A stretch of 64,000 bases of DNA from Candidatus Fukatsuia endosymbiont of Tuberolachnus salignus (lineage in GTDB: Bacteria > Pseudomonadota > Gammaproteobacteria > Enterobacterales > Enterobacteriaceae), in assembly GCF_964030845.1 (NCBI RefSeq), contig NZ_OZ034983.1, positions 992,001 to 1,056,000 of the forward strand, written 5' to 3'. Below are positions 21,001-28,472 of this stretch, piece by piece. Both the position numbers and the translations under genes were made by a program. Numbering within the stretch: the stretch's first letter is position 1; each line of letters begins with the position of its first letter. The notes beneath the pieces are model-generated. The model did not search any database. It was not told the DNA's origin and saw nothing but the letters and a program-made list of their open reading frames with translations.

Positions 21001-21114
21001 TACAAAAAATATTAATAGACTCGCATTTTTTTTACTATTAATTTTAGAGGACTCCGTAGTCATGACTAAAACATCCTGTACTTTATTTCGTATCAAATAA
21101 TAGCTTTTATTCAT
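15010..21114 (-). CDS. Giant autotransporter adhesin with PATR passenger repeats (type Va secretion)
   Basis: A 2034-residue autotransporter. The start MNKSYYLIRNKVQDVLV at 21114 is an extended signal-peptide region (ESPR), followed by a second hydrophobic stretch ending TALAA (about residue 75). The passenger (about 76-1300) has 13 repeats of the passenger-associated type, each built on LTLNGVISGxGGITKxGxGTLTLNAANxYSGGT plus LxLGxxxALGSGxLTV. Four near-identical 59-residue repeats (about 1300-1538) follow, then a linker and a C-terminal beta-barrel domain (about the last 280 residues) ending IWEF, with the terminal Phe expected for BAM recognition. GGAGA lies about 11 bases before the ATG. 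An adhesin or host-interaction role is inferred from family; the ligand is unknown. The frame is intact throughout. Confidence 0.93.
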   Translation of the reverse strand: MNKSYYLIRNKVQDVLVMTTESSKINSKKNASLLIFFVNNKYIFNRFNELFKLMLKSILLALASDIFCLTTALAAYSLNSTSSGQVVCYGNEPPGVNSIKPFIPPKGVVVNAAVHNPQHLDINSGDCLVSGVQEFQYTTLNGGLVFFDHVASFGRGIISANGGMMETRTDQLSLENDIHLESNGLTVQGANELRLLGTIMGSGSLTKSGSSNLLLNASNRYRGGTFATGGIITLGSQLALGSGTLTVEGATFLDTTLGMGLNNAVVLNADLSLTGNYPMIINGMISGQGGIHKYGSELLELTEANSYSGGSFLYRGMLFLNHKEALSSGALTVEGHSTLDAQSGMRLKNDLKLNAGLNLVGRYLTLNGTISGTGGITHLTSSPLTLNAANSYSGGTFTTGGKLVLGDNKALGSGVLAVDGETILDNWQALVLNNDINLNADLNVGGSRNLVLKGIISGTKGIKTGGTALLTLNGANSYSGGTILSNGSLTLGNDTALGSGVVRLETDLTLNSSIPLTLDNAMVLNKDLKVVGYHDLTLNGVISGTGGISKFGINHLMLNAANSYSGGTSFDNGMLSLGNDAALGSGTLTVHGMFNSLETTTPLTLNNPIELVGDLKIAGDHDLTLNGVISGGEYIDKQGPATLRLNAANSHEGGILLYGGKLLLGHHAALGHGSLMLMSEGGSLDTTTELTLSNKIKLWEADLNLVGSHDLTLNGEILGPKRIIKSGANTLILNAANHYEGGTLFNKGKLLLGHHTALGRGALQLSAEEVSLDTLKVLTLDNNIELNADLNVAGSQDLTLNGIMTGIGKIIKSGSVALKLNQPNDYSGGTVLNNGKLLLGNDTALGSGILTVEGAATLDTTTRLALDNPIELGADLHLNGSHDLTLNGVIWGGRGVTKSGSGTLTLNSSNRYTGGTVLNDGKLLVGSQTALGSGALTVAGSATLDTGSMPMLDLDNAIELKADLDIAGRYAILNGPISGPGGITKSTGAPLTLNGVNSYSGDTILYDGELLLGRSAALGSGKLVIRGAAILDNKIEMTLDNAIELNTDLKVMGRKDLTLNGVMTGDGGITKFGNGTLTLNAANHYGGVTVLDDGVLVLGAGGSFAANSAVNITGSEAQLDISAAGDQTIGSLIGVTGSGVNLGEHTLTFGDGSNQTFAGVISGSGGLIKAGRGKAILSGTNTFTGHTTINAGTLQIGDGGTTGSLVGDIINHGSLIFNHANKHVFGGVISGIGNLVKEGNGVLVLAGNNTYSGMTVVNAGTLEVTGSLAHAEVNVNNGATFQAAGTIRDVTIGSGATVSAAPIPPVDQRVDDLQRVSDIRSVVEGADDNNHDDVQIVSQRSEERDTTRAAALLAAPIAAAPIPPVDQRVDDLQRVSDIRSVVEGADDNNHDDVQVVSQRSEERDTAGAAALLAAPIAAAPIPPVDQRVDDLQRVSDIRSVVEGADDNNHDDVQVVSQRSEERDTAGAAALLAAPIAAAPIPPVDQRVDDLQRVSDIRSVVEGADDNNHDDVQVVSQRSEEMDAARAAALLAAPVFAAPTPPRKEYVDSLRVAGNINFSSGSFYDVRVTPQKSGIINVAGNATLSGAAVKVAVTPGRYQLVNRYTILTADGGFNGMFVDTTSDLVFLTPSLRQDANRIFLTLSRNDTTFEQTAQTRNQKSVARARDNADATTLINRHLLPLDMASVRTAFDHLSGEIQASAQSILLAHSHYTRETVMARTRGEYFMPNPATYHVCASHDQSIQQNKSFIPNETCSDPVQETATVWGQVLAGKGNLKGGENTNAVNYRTTGFVMGSDMVLNDRWHVGAAGALGHTFFNTNQIDNSGSVNHYHLALYGGTGFGALAVRLGAAYTWHHLDIDRRIVFPSFSERAQSRYNAGTMQFLGELGYAITAGSVMFEPFVSLDHINLYSDGFTETGGASALVGNKNSQHVAFSSLGLRARTSFDILGLTVSGHGSIGWRRGFGDLIPRTNLTFGDQSTTSFEIIGVPITDDSTLITSGIDVKISKKFTLGLGYSGQFAAKMQDNAINARVIWEF
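16500..17213 (-). repeat. Four tandem 177-bp repeats inside the autotransporter
   Basis: The marker GAACGTTGCGAAAC occurs at 16562, 16739, 16916 and 17093, exactly 177 bases apart, which is 59 codons, so copy-number change would not break the frame. Each unit encodes IPPVDQRVDDLQRVSDIRS, an acidic DDNNHDD core, a Ser-Gln-Arg-Ser-Glu-Glu segment and an Ala-rich AALLAAP stretch. The two central units are nearly identical and the outer ones differ at a few positions. They lie between passenger and barrel. Confidence 0.95.
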
Positions 21115-21525
21115 ACTGTTCTTATTCTCCAAAAAATACAGCAGGCAATAGCTATCCAACTACATAAAATTTATTATGCAAAAAATTGAGAGGGATAAAT
21201 TTTTAGTCGATGCTCAGATGATAAAAATAGATTATAAAATAATAAGACAACGGCAATAATATCAGCCTAGCCAGGATTGTATTATTGCTTTATCTTCCTA
21301 TTCGTTAAATAAAAAATTTACTCACATAAATACAGTAAAGTTTAATAAAAGGTATTCGTCAAGCGGCTTAACACCATTGTATTGTTATAATCCACTGTCG
21401 TAATCTTTTTAGATAAAAAAATAGGATGAGAGATGAATTTATTACCCTAATATTAAAGATTATACTTATATAAATAAGGCCAAGCATAATCATGGCCTAT
21501 TTATTTTTAATATGATAATAAAAAA
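21115..21525. other. AT-rich gap upstream of the autotransporter
   Basis: About 410 bases between plsB and the autotransporter start. Very AT-rich with homopolymeric A and T tracts and no ORF, repeat family or clear terminator. It presumably holds the autotransporter promoter; AT-rich DNA of this kind is a typical H-NS target, but no specific site can be pointed out. Confidence 0.4.
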
Positions 21526-23994
21526 CTAATCTTGAGTATTTGATGGAGATCCATTTGATAATACCAAGGTGGTATCAGTTTTCACAGCTATGCTTGCACT
21601 TTCAATGGTCAATTTCACTTCAGGTGTCATCAGATGGCTCAGCATACGGTAAATTTGTAACGTCGTATCCATTCCGATGGAATTATCATTGTCACTCATA
21701 AAGTTTTCTTCACGTAACTTCGTTACTAGTGTTGTGAACACGGCTTTATCAAAAGACTCGGGAGCATTAATACCATGTAATACCGATAGACGTTGCGCCA
21801 TAATACGGCTTTTTTTTTCTAAGACGCTTCGTGTTATTTGCGGATCCACACTGAGTAAAAAAAAGGTAATGGCATAGCGTTGTAATGTTTCACGCACTCC
21901 GGCGGCTAACAGTTGTAACGGACGGATACGTGCCACATTTGCTATTAACTGATTATCGGTATCACAAATTAACTGTTGACGAACCAATTCATCAAACAAA
22001 GTATCCAGTATCTGCGGTAACTGCTCTTTACTGTAATGCAAAAAGAGTTCAGCTTGCAGCATAGGATAAATTATTTCTATTTGACGCAGTATTTCTACTC
22101 GCGTAATACCATTGTGGTGAATGACCATACTAGCAATCAATGAAGGCAGTACCAGCAAATGCTGAATATTATTACGATAATAAGTCATCAACACAGCTTG
22201 CTCAGGTGGCAAAATCACAATTTCGCCGATGTTGTCTTGCTCTAACTCAAACTTATTCATCTTTAATGCATGATCAAGCAATTCTTGCGGCGTTTTATCC
22301 GGTACAGTGACGTCATGAGCGTAGGGCACATAACGCAAAAGTTGTAAATAACAATCAAGCTGTTCAAGCAGCTGACCACGTGCCAATGAACGCTGACGCG
22401 AGGCTAACAGCGCAGTCGAACATAAATTCATCGCATTGGCGGCGGCAGCATTGTTGATCCTCACCATAATCTGGCTTGCTAGATCATTCACTACCGACGT
22501 CAGCCAACTCGGACGTGGTGCCTCAATAGGGTCAATGGATTCACGCCATTGAGGGATATGGTGATTAAGATAAGTCATCAACGATAAAGGTTCACCAAAA
22601 TTCACGTAGCCTTGCCCCAGATTACGCAATTTGCGCAGACCACGTATCATTTGCAGCAGGTTTTCTTTCTCTTTGGCTGCGCCACGCAATTCTTTGGCGT
22701 AAGTGCTCACTTCCATCACATGCTCGTAGCCAATATAAATTGGCACCAGTGTAATAGGACGTGTCCCCCCCCGTAACATGGCCTGAATAGTAATAGATAG
22801 AATGCCTGTTTTAGGTTCCAGTAAACGCCCTGTACGAGAACGCCCTCCTTCAAGAAAATATTCTACCGAATAACCACGGGTAAAGAGTTCGCTAAGATAT
22901 TCACAAAATACCGTCGAATAAAGTTTATTGCCTTTAAAAGAACGGCGGATAAAGAACGCCCCCAAACGGCGAAAAATTGGCCCCGCAGGCCAAAAATTCA
23001 GATTAACTCCCGCCGCGATATGGGGTGGCACCAAACCTTGGTGATAAAGCACATAGGAGAGCAGTAAATAATCCATATGACTACGATGACAGGGCACATA
23101 GACTATCTCATGCCCATCCTGTGCCAACTGGCGTACCCGTTCGGCATTGTGGACATTAATCCCCTGATAGAGACGATTCCAAGTCCAACTCAATACACGA
23201 TCGGAAAAACGTACCGCCTCATAAGAAAAATCAGCAGCGATTTCTGCCATCAGTAGCATGGCGTTTTGCTGCGCTTGTTCATAAGAAATTTTTTTTATAC
23301 GTACTTCATCCAATAGCGCTTTTTCAATAGCTTTAGAAGACAGCAATTTGTTGAACAGATCTTGACGAACCGGTAAGCTTGGTCCAACCGCAGCCAAACG
23401 TTGTCGGGAAAAATGCATATTGGCTACCCGAGCCAATTTATGAGCGATGGTTTTATCTGTACCGTGCTCATCCGCCATATAGCGCAATGACACTTTGTTT
23501 GAAAAACGAACAAAGCTGTCACGACCTAGCCACAATAAAGCAAAGAATTTTTGTATGCCATTAAGTAAACGTAGTGTGCCATGTTGCTCACGACCTGGTG
23601 AACGCCCAAACATCACCGAGACCGGCAACATTTGTACATCCAATTCAGGGTTATTGCGATGCAGATCTAAATAATCGTGAAACAACTTCACCGATTCCTG
23701 TTTAAAACGACAATCAGGCGCCGCTCTAGAACCCCTGGCAATGAAAACATAGCTGGGGAGTTGCCTACCATCCATTTCTAAGGGATCTAAGGGATCAGGC
23801 AAATCTTGCGCCAAACACTGCGTCCGTAACGTCAGCAAATCAGCTTTAGAATAATAAGGCAACACGTACAGAACAGGACATAAGGGATCCAGACCTAATT
23901 CTGTCAGCGGATCTGCCGGAATAACCCTGCTTTTTACCCAAAAATTAAGTGGTAAGTTCAGTAACTTATAGTATATTTTACGCCAACCTGACAT
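21526..23994 (-). CDS. plsB: Glycerol-3-phosphate 1-O-acyltransferase PlsB
   Basis: PlsB acylates sn-glycerol-3-phosphate at position 1, the first step of phospholipid synthesis, at the inner membrane. The HX4D catalytic motif is in CHRSHMDYLLLSY (about residue 305), followed by further acyltransferase blocks (FIRRSFKGNKLY, FLEGGRSRTGRLLEPKTG, LVPIYIGYEHVME). The 822 residues are slightly longer than the E. coli protein (807). It is divergent from dgkA, the standard arrangement. Confidence 0.97.
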   Translation of the reverse strand: MSGWRKIYYKLLNLPLNFWVKSRVIPADPLTELGLDPLCPVLYVLPYYSKADLLTLRTQCLAQDLPDPLDPLEMDGRQLPSYVFIARGSRAAPDCRFKQESVKLFHDYLDLHRNNPELDVQMLPVSVMFGRSPGREQHGTLRLLNGIQKFFALLWLGRDSFVRFSNKVSLRYMADEHGTDKTIAHKLARVANMHFSRQRLAAVGPSLPVRQDLFNKLLSSKAIEKALLDEVRIKKISYEQAQQNAMLLMAEIAADFSYEAVRFSDRVLSWTWNRLYQGINVHNAERVRQLAQDGHEIVYVPCHRSHMDYLLLSYVLYHQGLVPPHIAAGVNLNFWPAGPIFRRLGAFFIRRSFKGNKLYSTVFCEYLSELFTRGYSVEYFLEGGRSRTGRLLEPKTGILSITIQAMLRGGTRPITLVPIYIGYEHVMEVSTYAKELRGAAKEKENLLQMIRGLRKLRNLGQGYVNFGEPLSLMTYLNHHIPQWRESIDPIEAPRPSWLTSVVNDLASQIMVRINNAAAANAMNLCSTALLASRQRSLARGQLLEQLDCYLQLLRYVPYAHDVTVPDKTPQELLDHALKMNKFELEQDNIGEIVILPPEQAVLMTYYRNNIQHLLVLPSLIASMVIHHNGITRVEILRQIEIIYPMLQAELFLHYSKEQLPQILDTLFDELVRQQLICDTDNQLIANVARIRPLQLLAAGVRETLQRYAITFFLLSVDPQITRSVLEKKSRIMAQRLSVLHGINAPESFDKAVFTTLVTKLREENFMSDNDNSIGMDTTLQIYRMLSHLMTPEVKLTIESASIAVKTDTTLVLSNGSPSNTQD

Positions 23995-24089
23995 AACAAG
24001 GTAAAGCCTCTCGTTAGCAATTCAGCACAAGGATACCAGAAACCGCCAGTGAAGGTTACGACTCAACGACGATAAGGGCTTATTAATTG

Positions 24090-24446
24090 ATGAAAAATCA
24101 GACAGCAGCATTAATCCGTCTCTACAGAGCTGCCCACTATTCGGTAAAAGGATTACGGGTGGCGTGGAAAAATGAAGCGGCTTTTCGCCAAGAAACTGTA
24201 GCGGCTATTGCCGCCATCATAGTTGCCTACTGCCTCGATTTGACGATAATCGAACGTGTTTTATTGATAGGATCGGTGATACTGGTCATCATCGTTGAAA
24301 TAATAAACAGTGCCATTGAAGCGGCTGTTGATCGTATTGGTAGTGAATTACATCCACTGTCAGGTCAGGCGAAAGATATGGCTTCGGCGGCAGTCTTGTT
24401 GGCTATTTTATTGGCTTTCTTTGTTTGGATAAGTATTTTAATTTGA
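24090..24446 (+). CDS. dgkA: Diacylglycerol kinase DgkA
   Basis: A small trimeric inner-membrane kinase recycling diacylglycerol to phosphatidic acid. Three TM helices and the catalytic signature EIINSAIEAAVDRI (about residues 69-82) are visible, with an N-terminal amphipathic helix. ATG 24090 (MKNQTAALIRLYRAA) is preferred over TTG 24087; AAGGG lies at 24074-24078. In E. coli the next gene is lexA; here ffh follows. Confidence 0.96.
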   Translation: MKNQTAALIRLYRAAHYSVKGLRVAWKNEAAFRQETVAAIAAIIVAYCLDLTIIERVLLIGSVILVIIVEIINSAIEAAVDRIGSELHPLSGQAKDMASAAVLLAILLAFFVWISILI

Positions 24447-24601
24447 TATGAGATAAGCGAACACAACAGATTTCAAACAGATTCGATAATTCCAGCTTCG
24501 TGCTACAATCACCTTATTATTTGTATCGCCGAGTGCGGCGTATTGTGCGCCAGCATGGTTTTTGTCGCCCAAGCGACTTGTTTATATCTGAGCATAAAAC
24601 G

Positions 24602-25963
24602 ATGTTTGAAAATTTAACTGATCGATTGTCAGGCGCAATGCGCAATATCAGCGGCCGTGGTCGACTGACAGAAAAAAATATTAAAGATGCCCTACGTGAA
24701 GTCCACGTGGCACTACTCGACGCTGATGTGTCTTTGTCAGTGGTACAGGCTATTATTAGCGAAATTACAAAACATGCTCTGGGCAAAACCGTCAATAGAG
24801 GCTTTACGCCAGGTCAAGAACTGATAAAAATAGTCAAACGTGAATTGACCTCAGCAATGGGTGATGCCAACAGCGAGTTAAATCTCGCTGCCCAACCTCC
24901 TGCCGTCGTGTTGGTGGCAGGACTACAAGGTGCAGGTAAAACCACCAGTGTAGCTAAACTGGGAAAATTTCTTAAAGCAAAACACAAGAAAAAGGTGTTG
25001 GTCGTATCGGCTGACGTTTATCGGCCGGCGGCGATACAACAGTTAGAAAGATTAGCGCAAGAAGTAGAGATTGATTTCTACCCATCTCATGAACAGGAAG
25101 AACCGATTGATATTGTTAACCGTGCCTTGGAACGAGCAGAGATCCAGTTCTACGATGTGCTGATCGTCGATACAGCAGGTCGTCTGCACGTTGATGACGC
25201 AATGATGGACGAAATCAAAAAATTACATACCGCAGTGAATCCGGTAGAAACCTTATTTGTGGTTGATGCCATGACGGGTCAAGATGCTGCTAATATCGCT
25301 ACGGCGTTTAACCAGGCTTTGCCTCTCACCGGGGTAGTATTAACTAAAGTCGATGGCGATGCACGTGGTGGAGCCGCTTTGTCTATCCGCCATCTCACAG
25401 GCAAACCAATTAAATTTCTCGGTGTCGGTGAAAAAACCGATGCATTAGAGCCATTTTATCCCGATCGCATAGCCTCACGTATTCTTGGCATGGGTGACGT
25501 ACTGTCGCTAATAGACGATATTGAAAGCACAGTCAATCAAGCTCAAGCTAAAAAAATGGCGACCAAGCTGAAAAAAGGCCACGGATTCGATCTGAACGAC
25601 TTCCAGGAACAGCTAAAGCAAATGCGCAATATGGGTGGCGTGAACAATATGTTGAATAAAATGCCCGGTATAGGCCAATTATCTGGCAACATAAAATCAC
25701 AGATGGATGATAAAATGACGGTACGTATGGAAGCTATCATTAATTCAATGACACTCAAAGAACGTGCTAAACCAGAAATCATCAAAGGTTCTCACCGGCG
25801 CCGTATCGCCAGTGGATCAGGCGTACAAGTGCACGATGTCAACGTTTTATTGAAACAATTCGATGATATGCAACGCATGATGAAAAAGATGAAGAATGGA
25901 GGCATGACGAAAATGATGCGCAGCATGAGGGGCATGATGCTACCGGGCTTCCTCGGTCGTTAA
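24602..25963 (+). CDS. ffh: Signal recognition particle protein Ffh
   Basis: Ffh binds 4.5S RNA and signal sequences and targets nascent inner-membrane proteins to FtsY. N domain at about residues 1-90; G domain with GLQGAGKTTS (about 107), DTAGR (about 190) and TKVDGDARGG (about 248); then the Met-rich M domain (NNMLNKMPG, MKKMKNGGMTKMMRSMRGMMLPG). ATG 24602 gives 453 residues, the E. coli length; the longer frame of 34 extra codons is discounted. The gap 24447-24601 holds no lexA remnant. Confidence 0.97.
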   Translation: MFENLTDRLSGAMRNISGRGRLTEKNIKDALREVHVALLDADVSLSVVQAIISEITKHALGKTVNRGFTPGQELIKIVKRELTSAMGDANSELNLAAQPPAVVLVAGLQGAGKTTSVAKLGKFLKAKHKKKVLVVSADVYRPAAIQQLERLAQEVEIDFYPSHEQEEPIDIVNRALERAEIQFYDVLIVDTAGRLHVDDAMMDEIKKLHTAVNPVETLFVVDAMTGQDAANIATAFNQALPLTGVVLTKVDGDARGGAALSIRHLTGKPIKFLGVGEKTDALEPFYPDRIASRILGMGDVLSLIDDIESTVNQAQAKKMATKLKKGHGFDLNDFQEQLKQMRNMGGVNNMLNKMPGIGQLSGNIKSQMDDKMTVRMEAIINSMTLKERAKPEIIKGSHRRRIASGSGVQVHDVNVLLKQFDDMQRMMKKMKNGGMTKMMRSMRGMMLPGFLGR

Positions 25964-26110
25964 CAGGGATCGAGGATGAGGAGCCTTAAGAAAGTCGAGC
26001 TTTAGATTGCTTTTTGCACCGAAATCAGTAGAATTCTGAGGCTTTTTGTATTGGAACAGGATCCCGCTTCTAGGCAGGATCTCGTTATTTTGTTAATTAA
26101 AGAGGATGTT

Positions 26111-26821
26111 ATGGTAACCATTCGTTTGGCTCGTGGCGGTGCTAAAAAGCGGCCGTTTTACCAGGTTGTCGTCGCTGACAGCCGTAATGCGCGTGATGGT
26201 CGCTTCATCGAGCGTGTCGGCTTTTTTAATCCGCTAGCTCCATTGGCACAGGGTCGTACTGAACTTTTGCGTTTAAACGCAGATCGCATCGAACACTGGC
26301 TGCGTAAAGGTGCTACCGTTTCCGCGCGGGTGTCTGGAATGGCAATTTCGGAAACACTGAAAGTAAAAGATCTTGTAAGAAACGTGCTCATTAGCGGAAA
26401 AAAGGAAAAAGAAGCTAAAGAGTCTGTCGATCCCGCTAATTTACTTGAAAAAGCAGATAGAGAAACAGCTGATGCCGTTATCGATGTTGCCATAAAGGCA
26501 GCCAACAAAGCTAAAAATGCAGCTAAAAAAGCCGCTAATAATGAGTCTATAGCCAAAAATGCAGCAGCAGAAGCTAATGCAACGACAGCTAAGAAGGCCG
26601 CTGAAAAAGCCGCTAATACCGCTGATGTAGCTAAAAAAGCTGCTGAAAAAGCCGCAAGCGTAGCTAAAAAAGCCGTTGAAAAAGCAACAGAAAAAATGTC
26701 TGCTCCAGCTAAAAAAGCCGCTGAAAAAACGGAAAAATTATCTCTAGAAGCCGCTAATGCAGCTACAAAGGCTGTCGATGCAGCAATGAAAGCGGCCGAT
26801 GCAGCTAAAAAAGCCGCTTGA
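26111..26821 (+). CDS. rpsP: 30S ribosomal protein S16 with long Ala/Lys-rich C-terminal tail
   Basis: Residues 1 to about 80 are a normal S16 (MVTIRLARGGAKKRPFYQVVVADSRNARDGRFIERVGFFNP). E. coli S16 ends at residue 82, but here the same frame continues to residue 236. The tail is almost only Ala, Lys, Glu, Asn, Asp and Thr, with repeated KKAAEKAA, AKNAAKKAAN and ADAAKKAA units, and resembles histone H1-like or TolA-type helices. AAGAGG lies about 8 bases before ATG 26111. The downstream gene rimM is in its normal place, so the tail is not a fusion to a recognisable neighbour. S16 itself stabilises the 30S 5' domain; the role of the tail is unknown. Confidence 0.93.
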   Translation: MVTIRLARGGAKKRPFYQVVVADSRNARDGRFIERVGFFNPLAPLAQGRTELLRLNADRIEHWLRKGATVSARVSGMAISETLKVKDLVRNVLISGKKEKEAKESVDPANLLEKADRETADAVIDVAIKAANKAKNAAKKAANNESIAKNAAAEANATTAKKAAEKAANTADVAKKAAEKAASVAKKAVEKATEKMSAPAKKAAEKTEKLSLEAANAATKAVDAAMKAADAAKKAA

Positions 26822-26843
26822 TTCGTCACGTTAAGGTGGTGGC

Positions 26844-27392
26844 ATGAGCAAACAACTTAATTCTGTCGTCTCTACGCAGCCGATTGTTCTCGGTAAAGTG
26901 GGATCGGCTTACGGTATTCACGGTTGGCTCAGAGTGTTTTCATTCACCGAAAATGCTAACAATATTTTTGATTATCAACCTTGGTTTGTCCAACAAGCAA
27001 GTCAGTGGCGGCATCTCGAACTAGAGAGCTGGAAGTACCACAACCGAGATCTTATCATCAAAGCAAAAGGTGTCGATGATCGAGAAGCCGCGAGTCAACT
27101 CACTAACCTAGAGATTATAGTTGATGCGCCACAGCTTCCCCCTTTAAGTGATGGTGAATACTATTGGAAAGACCTTATTGGTTGTCAGGTAGTGACCACG
27201 TCTGGTTATCAACTAGGTAAAATCGTCGATATGATGGAAACCGGTTCTAACGATGTGATGGTAGTGAAAGCAAACCTGAAAGATGCATTTGGCATCAAAG
27301 AACGTTTGATCCCATACCTTGATGAGCAAGTCATAAAACAAGTCGATATCGCGGCTCAACGGGTTGAAGTAGATTGGGAGCCTCATTTTTGA
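26844..27392 (+). CDS. rimM: Ribosome maturation factor RimM
   Basis: RimM assists maturation of the 30S head near S19. The 182-residue protein has the N-terminal RimM domain (LGKVGSAYGIHGWLRVFSFTE, about residues 17-37) and the C-terminal PRC-barrel (YYWKDLIGCQVV ... VEVDWEPHF). It lies 22 bases after rpsP, and its stop overlaps the likely TTG start of trmD (TTGA), so the two are probably translationally coupled. Confidence 0.97.
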   Translation: MSKQLNSVVSTQPIVLGKVGSAYGIHGWLRVFSFTENANNIFDYQPWFVQQASQWRHLELESWKYHNRDLIIKAKGVDDREAASQLTNLEIIVDAPQLPPLSDGEYYWKDLIGCQVVTTSGYQLGKIVDMMETGSNDVMVVKANLKDAFGIKERLIPYLDEQVIKQVDIAAQRVEVDWEPHF

Positions 27393-28231
27393 GTACCGAA
27401 CTAAGTCAGTATGATGAGGCAAACCAGGCTAAGCAAAGCAAAACGAGGTGGATTGGTGTTGTTAGCCTGTTTCCTGAAATGTTTCGCGCAATAACCGATT
27501 ACGGAGTAACAGGTCGAGCGGTGAGAAAAGGGTTGTTAGAGATAGCCTGTTGGAACCCACGTGATTTCACTTCCGACCAACATCGTACCGTAGATGACCG
27601 TCCTTATGGCGGTGGACCGGGGATGCTCATGATGGTACAACCGTTGCGTGCAGCTATCCGTGCAGCCAAAGAAAAGGCTAGCCTAGCAGCCGAAGTGATT
27701 TATCTATCACCTCAAGGGCGCAAACTAGACCAACAAGGTGTTATTGAGCTGACAGCTTATCAGAAGATAATTCTGGTGTGTGGGCGCTACGAAGGGATAG
27801 ATGAACGCGTGATCAAAACAGAAATTAACCAGGAATGGTCGGTGGGTGATTACGTTCTCAGTGGTGGTGAGTTACCGGCAATGACATTGATTGATTCAAT
27901 CTCCCGCTTTATACCGGGTGTTTTAGGTCATCGAGCCTCAGCCGAAGAAGATTCTTTTGTTGATGGATTGCTAGACTGCCCACACTATACCCGTCCTAAA
28001 ATGTTAGATGGAATGGAAGTCCCTCAAATCCTACTGTCGGGCAACCATGCTGAGATCCGTCGCTGGCGTTTAAAGCAGTCGTTGGGTCGTACCTGGCTAA
28101 GAAGGCCTGAACTTCTGGCAAGCCTAGCTCTGACTGACGAGCAAATGGTGCTGCTGGCTGAGTTCCAACAGGAGCATGAAACCCTCAGCAAGAGAACTTG
28201 CGTAGTAGAGCCATGCAATAAAACCATGTAG
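27389..28231 (+). CDS. trmD: tRNA (guanine-37-N1)-methyltransferase TrmD, non-standard start
   Basis: TrmD methylates G37 of tRNAs reading CUN, CCN and CGG, preventing +1 frameshifts. The SPOUT knot motifs are present (VIYLSPQGRKLDQQG, LVCGRYEGIDERV, EWSVGDYVLSGGELPAM). Homologues begin Met-Trp-Ile-Gly, but here the equivalent Met codon is AGG (Arg-Trp-Ile-Gly), so translation must begin upstream. TTG 27389 overlaps the rimM stop and has GGGAG 8-9 bases before it, giving 280 residues with a 23-residue N-terminal extension; TTG 27374 is another candidate. The C-terminus also runs about 15-20 residues past Yersinia. Confidence 0.95.
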   Translation: MSTELSQYDEANQAKQSKTRWIGVVSLFPEMFRAITDYGVTGRAVRKGLLEIACWNPRDFTSDQHRTVDDRPYGGGPGMLMMVQPLRAAIRAAKEKASLAAEVIYLSPQGRKLDQQGVIELTAYQKIILVCGRYEGIDERVIKTEINQEWSVGDYVLSGGELPAMTLIDSISRFIPGVLGHRASAEEDSFVDGLLDCPHYTRPKMLDGMEVPQILLSGNHAEIRRWRLKQSLGRTWLRRPELLASLALTDEQMVLLAEFQQEHETLSKRTCVVEPCNKTM

Positions 28232-28248
28232 GGGCGTGTTGTGTACTA

Positions 28249-28420
28249 AGAATCTGTTCCAAATCTTCTTGAGCAACGCTCAGACGAGGAAGAAATGAGC
28301 GAAAAAGCGCAGTTTACTCTTTGTATGCAACAAAAAGGGAGTAAATGAGCATTTTGAGCGCGTTTTTGACGAATTACTTGACCAAAACACGACGAGCACA
28401 AGAGATTTCGAACAGGTTCT
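28249..28420. repeat. R2 repeat copy between trmD and rplS
   Basis: A 172-base full-length R2: AGAATCTGTTCCAAATCTTCTT ... AGAGATTTCGAACAGGTTCT. It contains the internal palindrome TTACTCTTTGTATGCAACAAAAAGGGAGTAA and the small stem GAGCAACGCTC. It separates rplS from the rest of the rpsP operon, so the transcript must read through it or rplS must have its own promoter. Confidence 0.9.
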
Positions 28421-28472
28421 AAGGTGCCAACTAGCCTGATATATCAGTTTACCTAGGATAAGAGAGTTAATT

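Noticed and set aside
24500..24601. N-terminal extension of Ffh
   Set aside because: The extra 34 codons are not present in Ffh proteins and ATG 24602 gives exactly the family length; the region is the ffh leader.
26158..26829. 223-codon open frame antisense to rpsP
   Set aside because: It is a compositional shadow of the Ala/Lys-rich tail (Ala/Phe/Ser-rich antisense) with no recognisable domain or ribosome binding site; the sense frame holds a clear S16 core.
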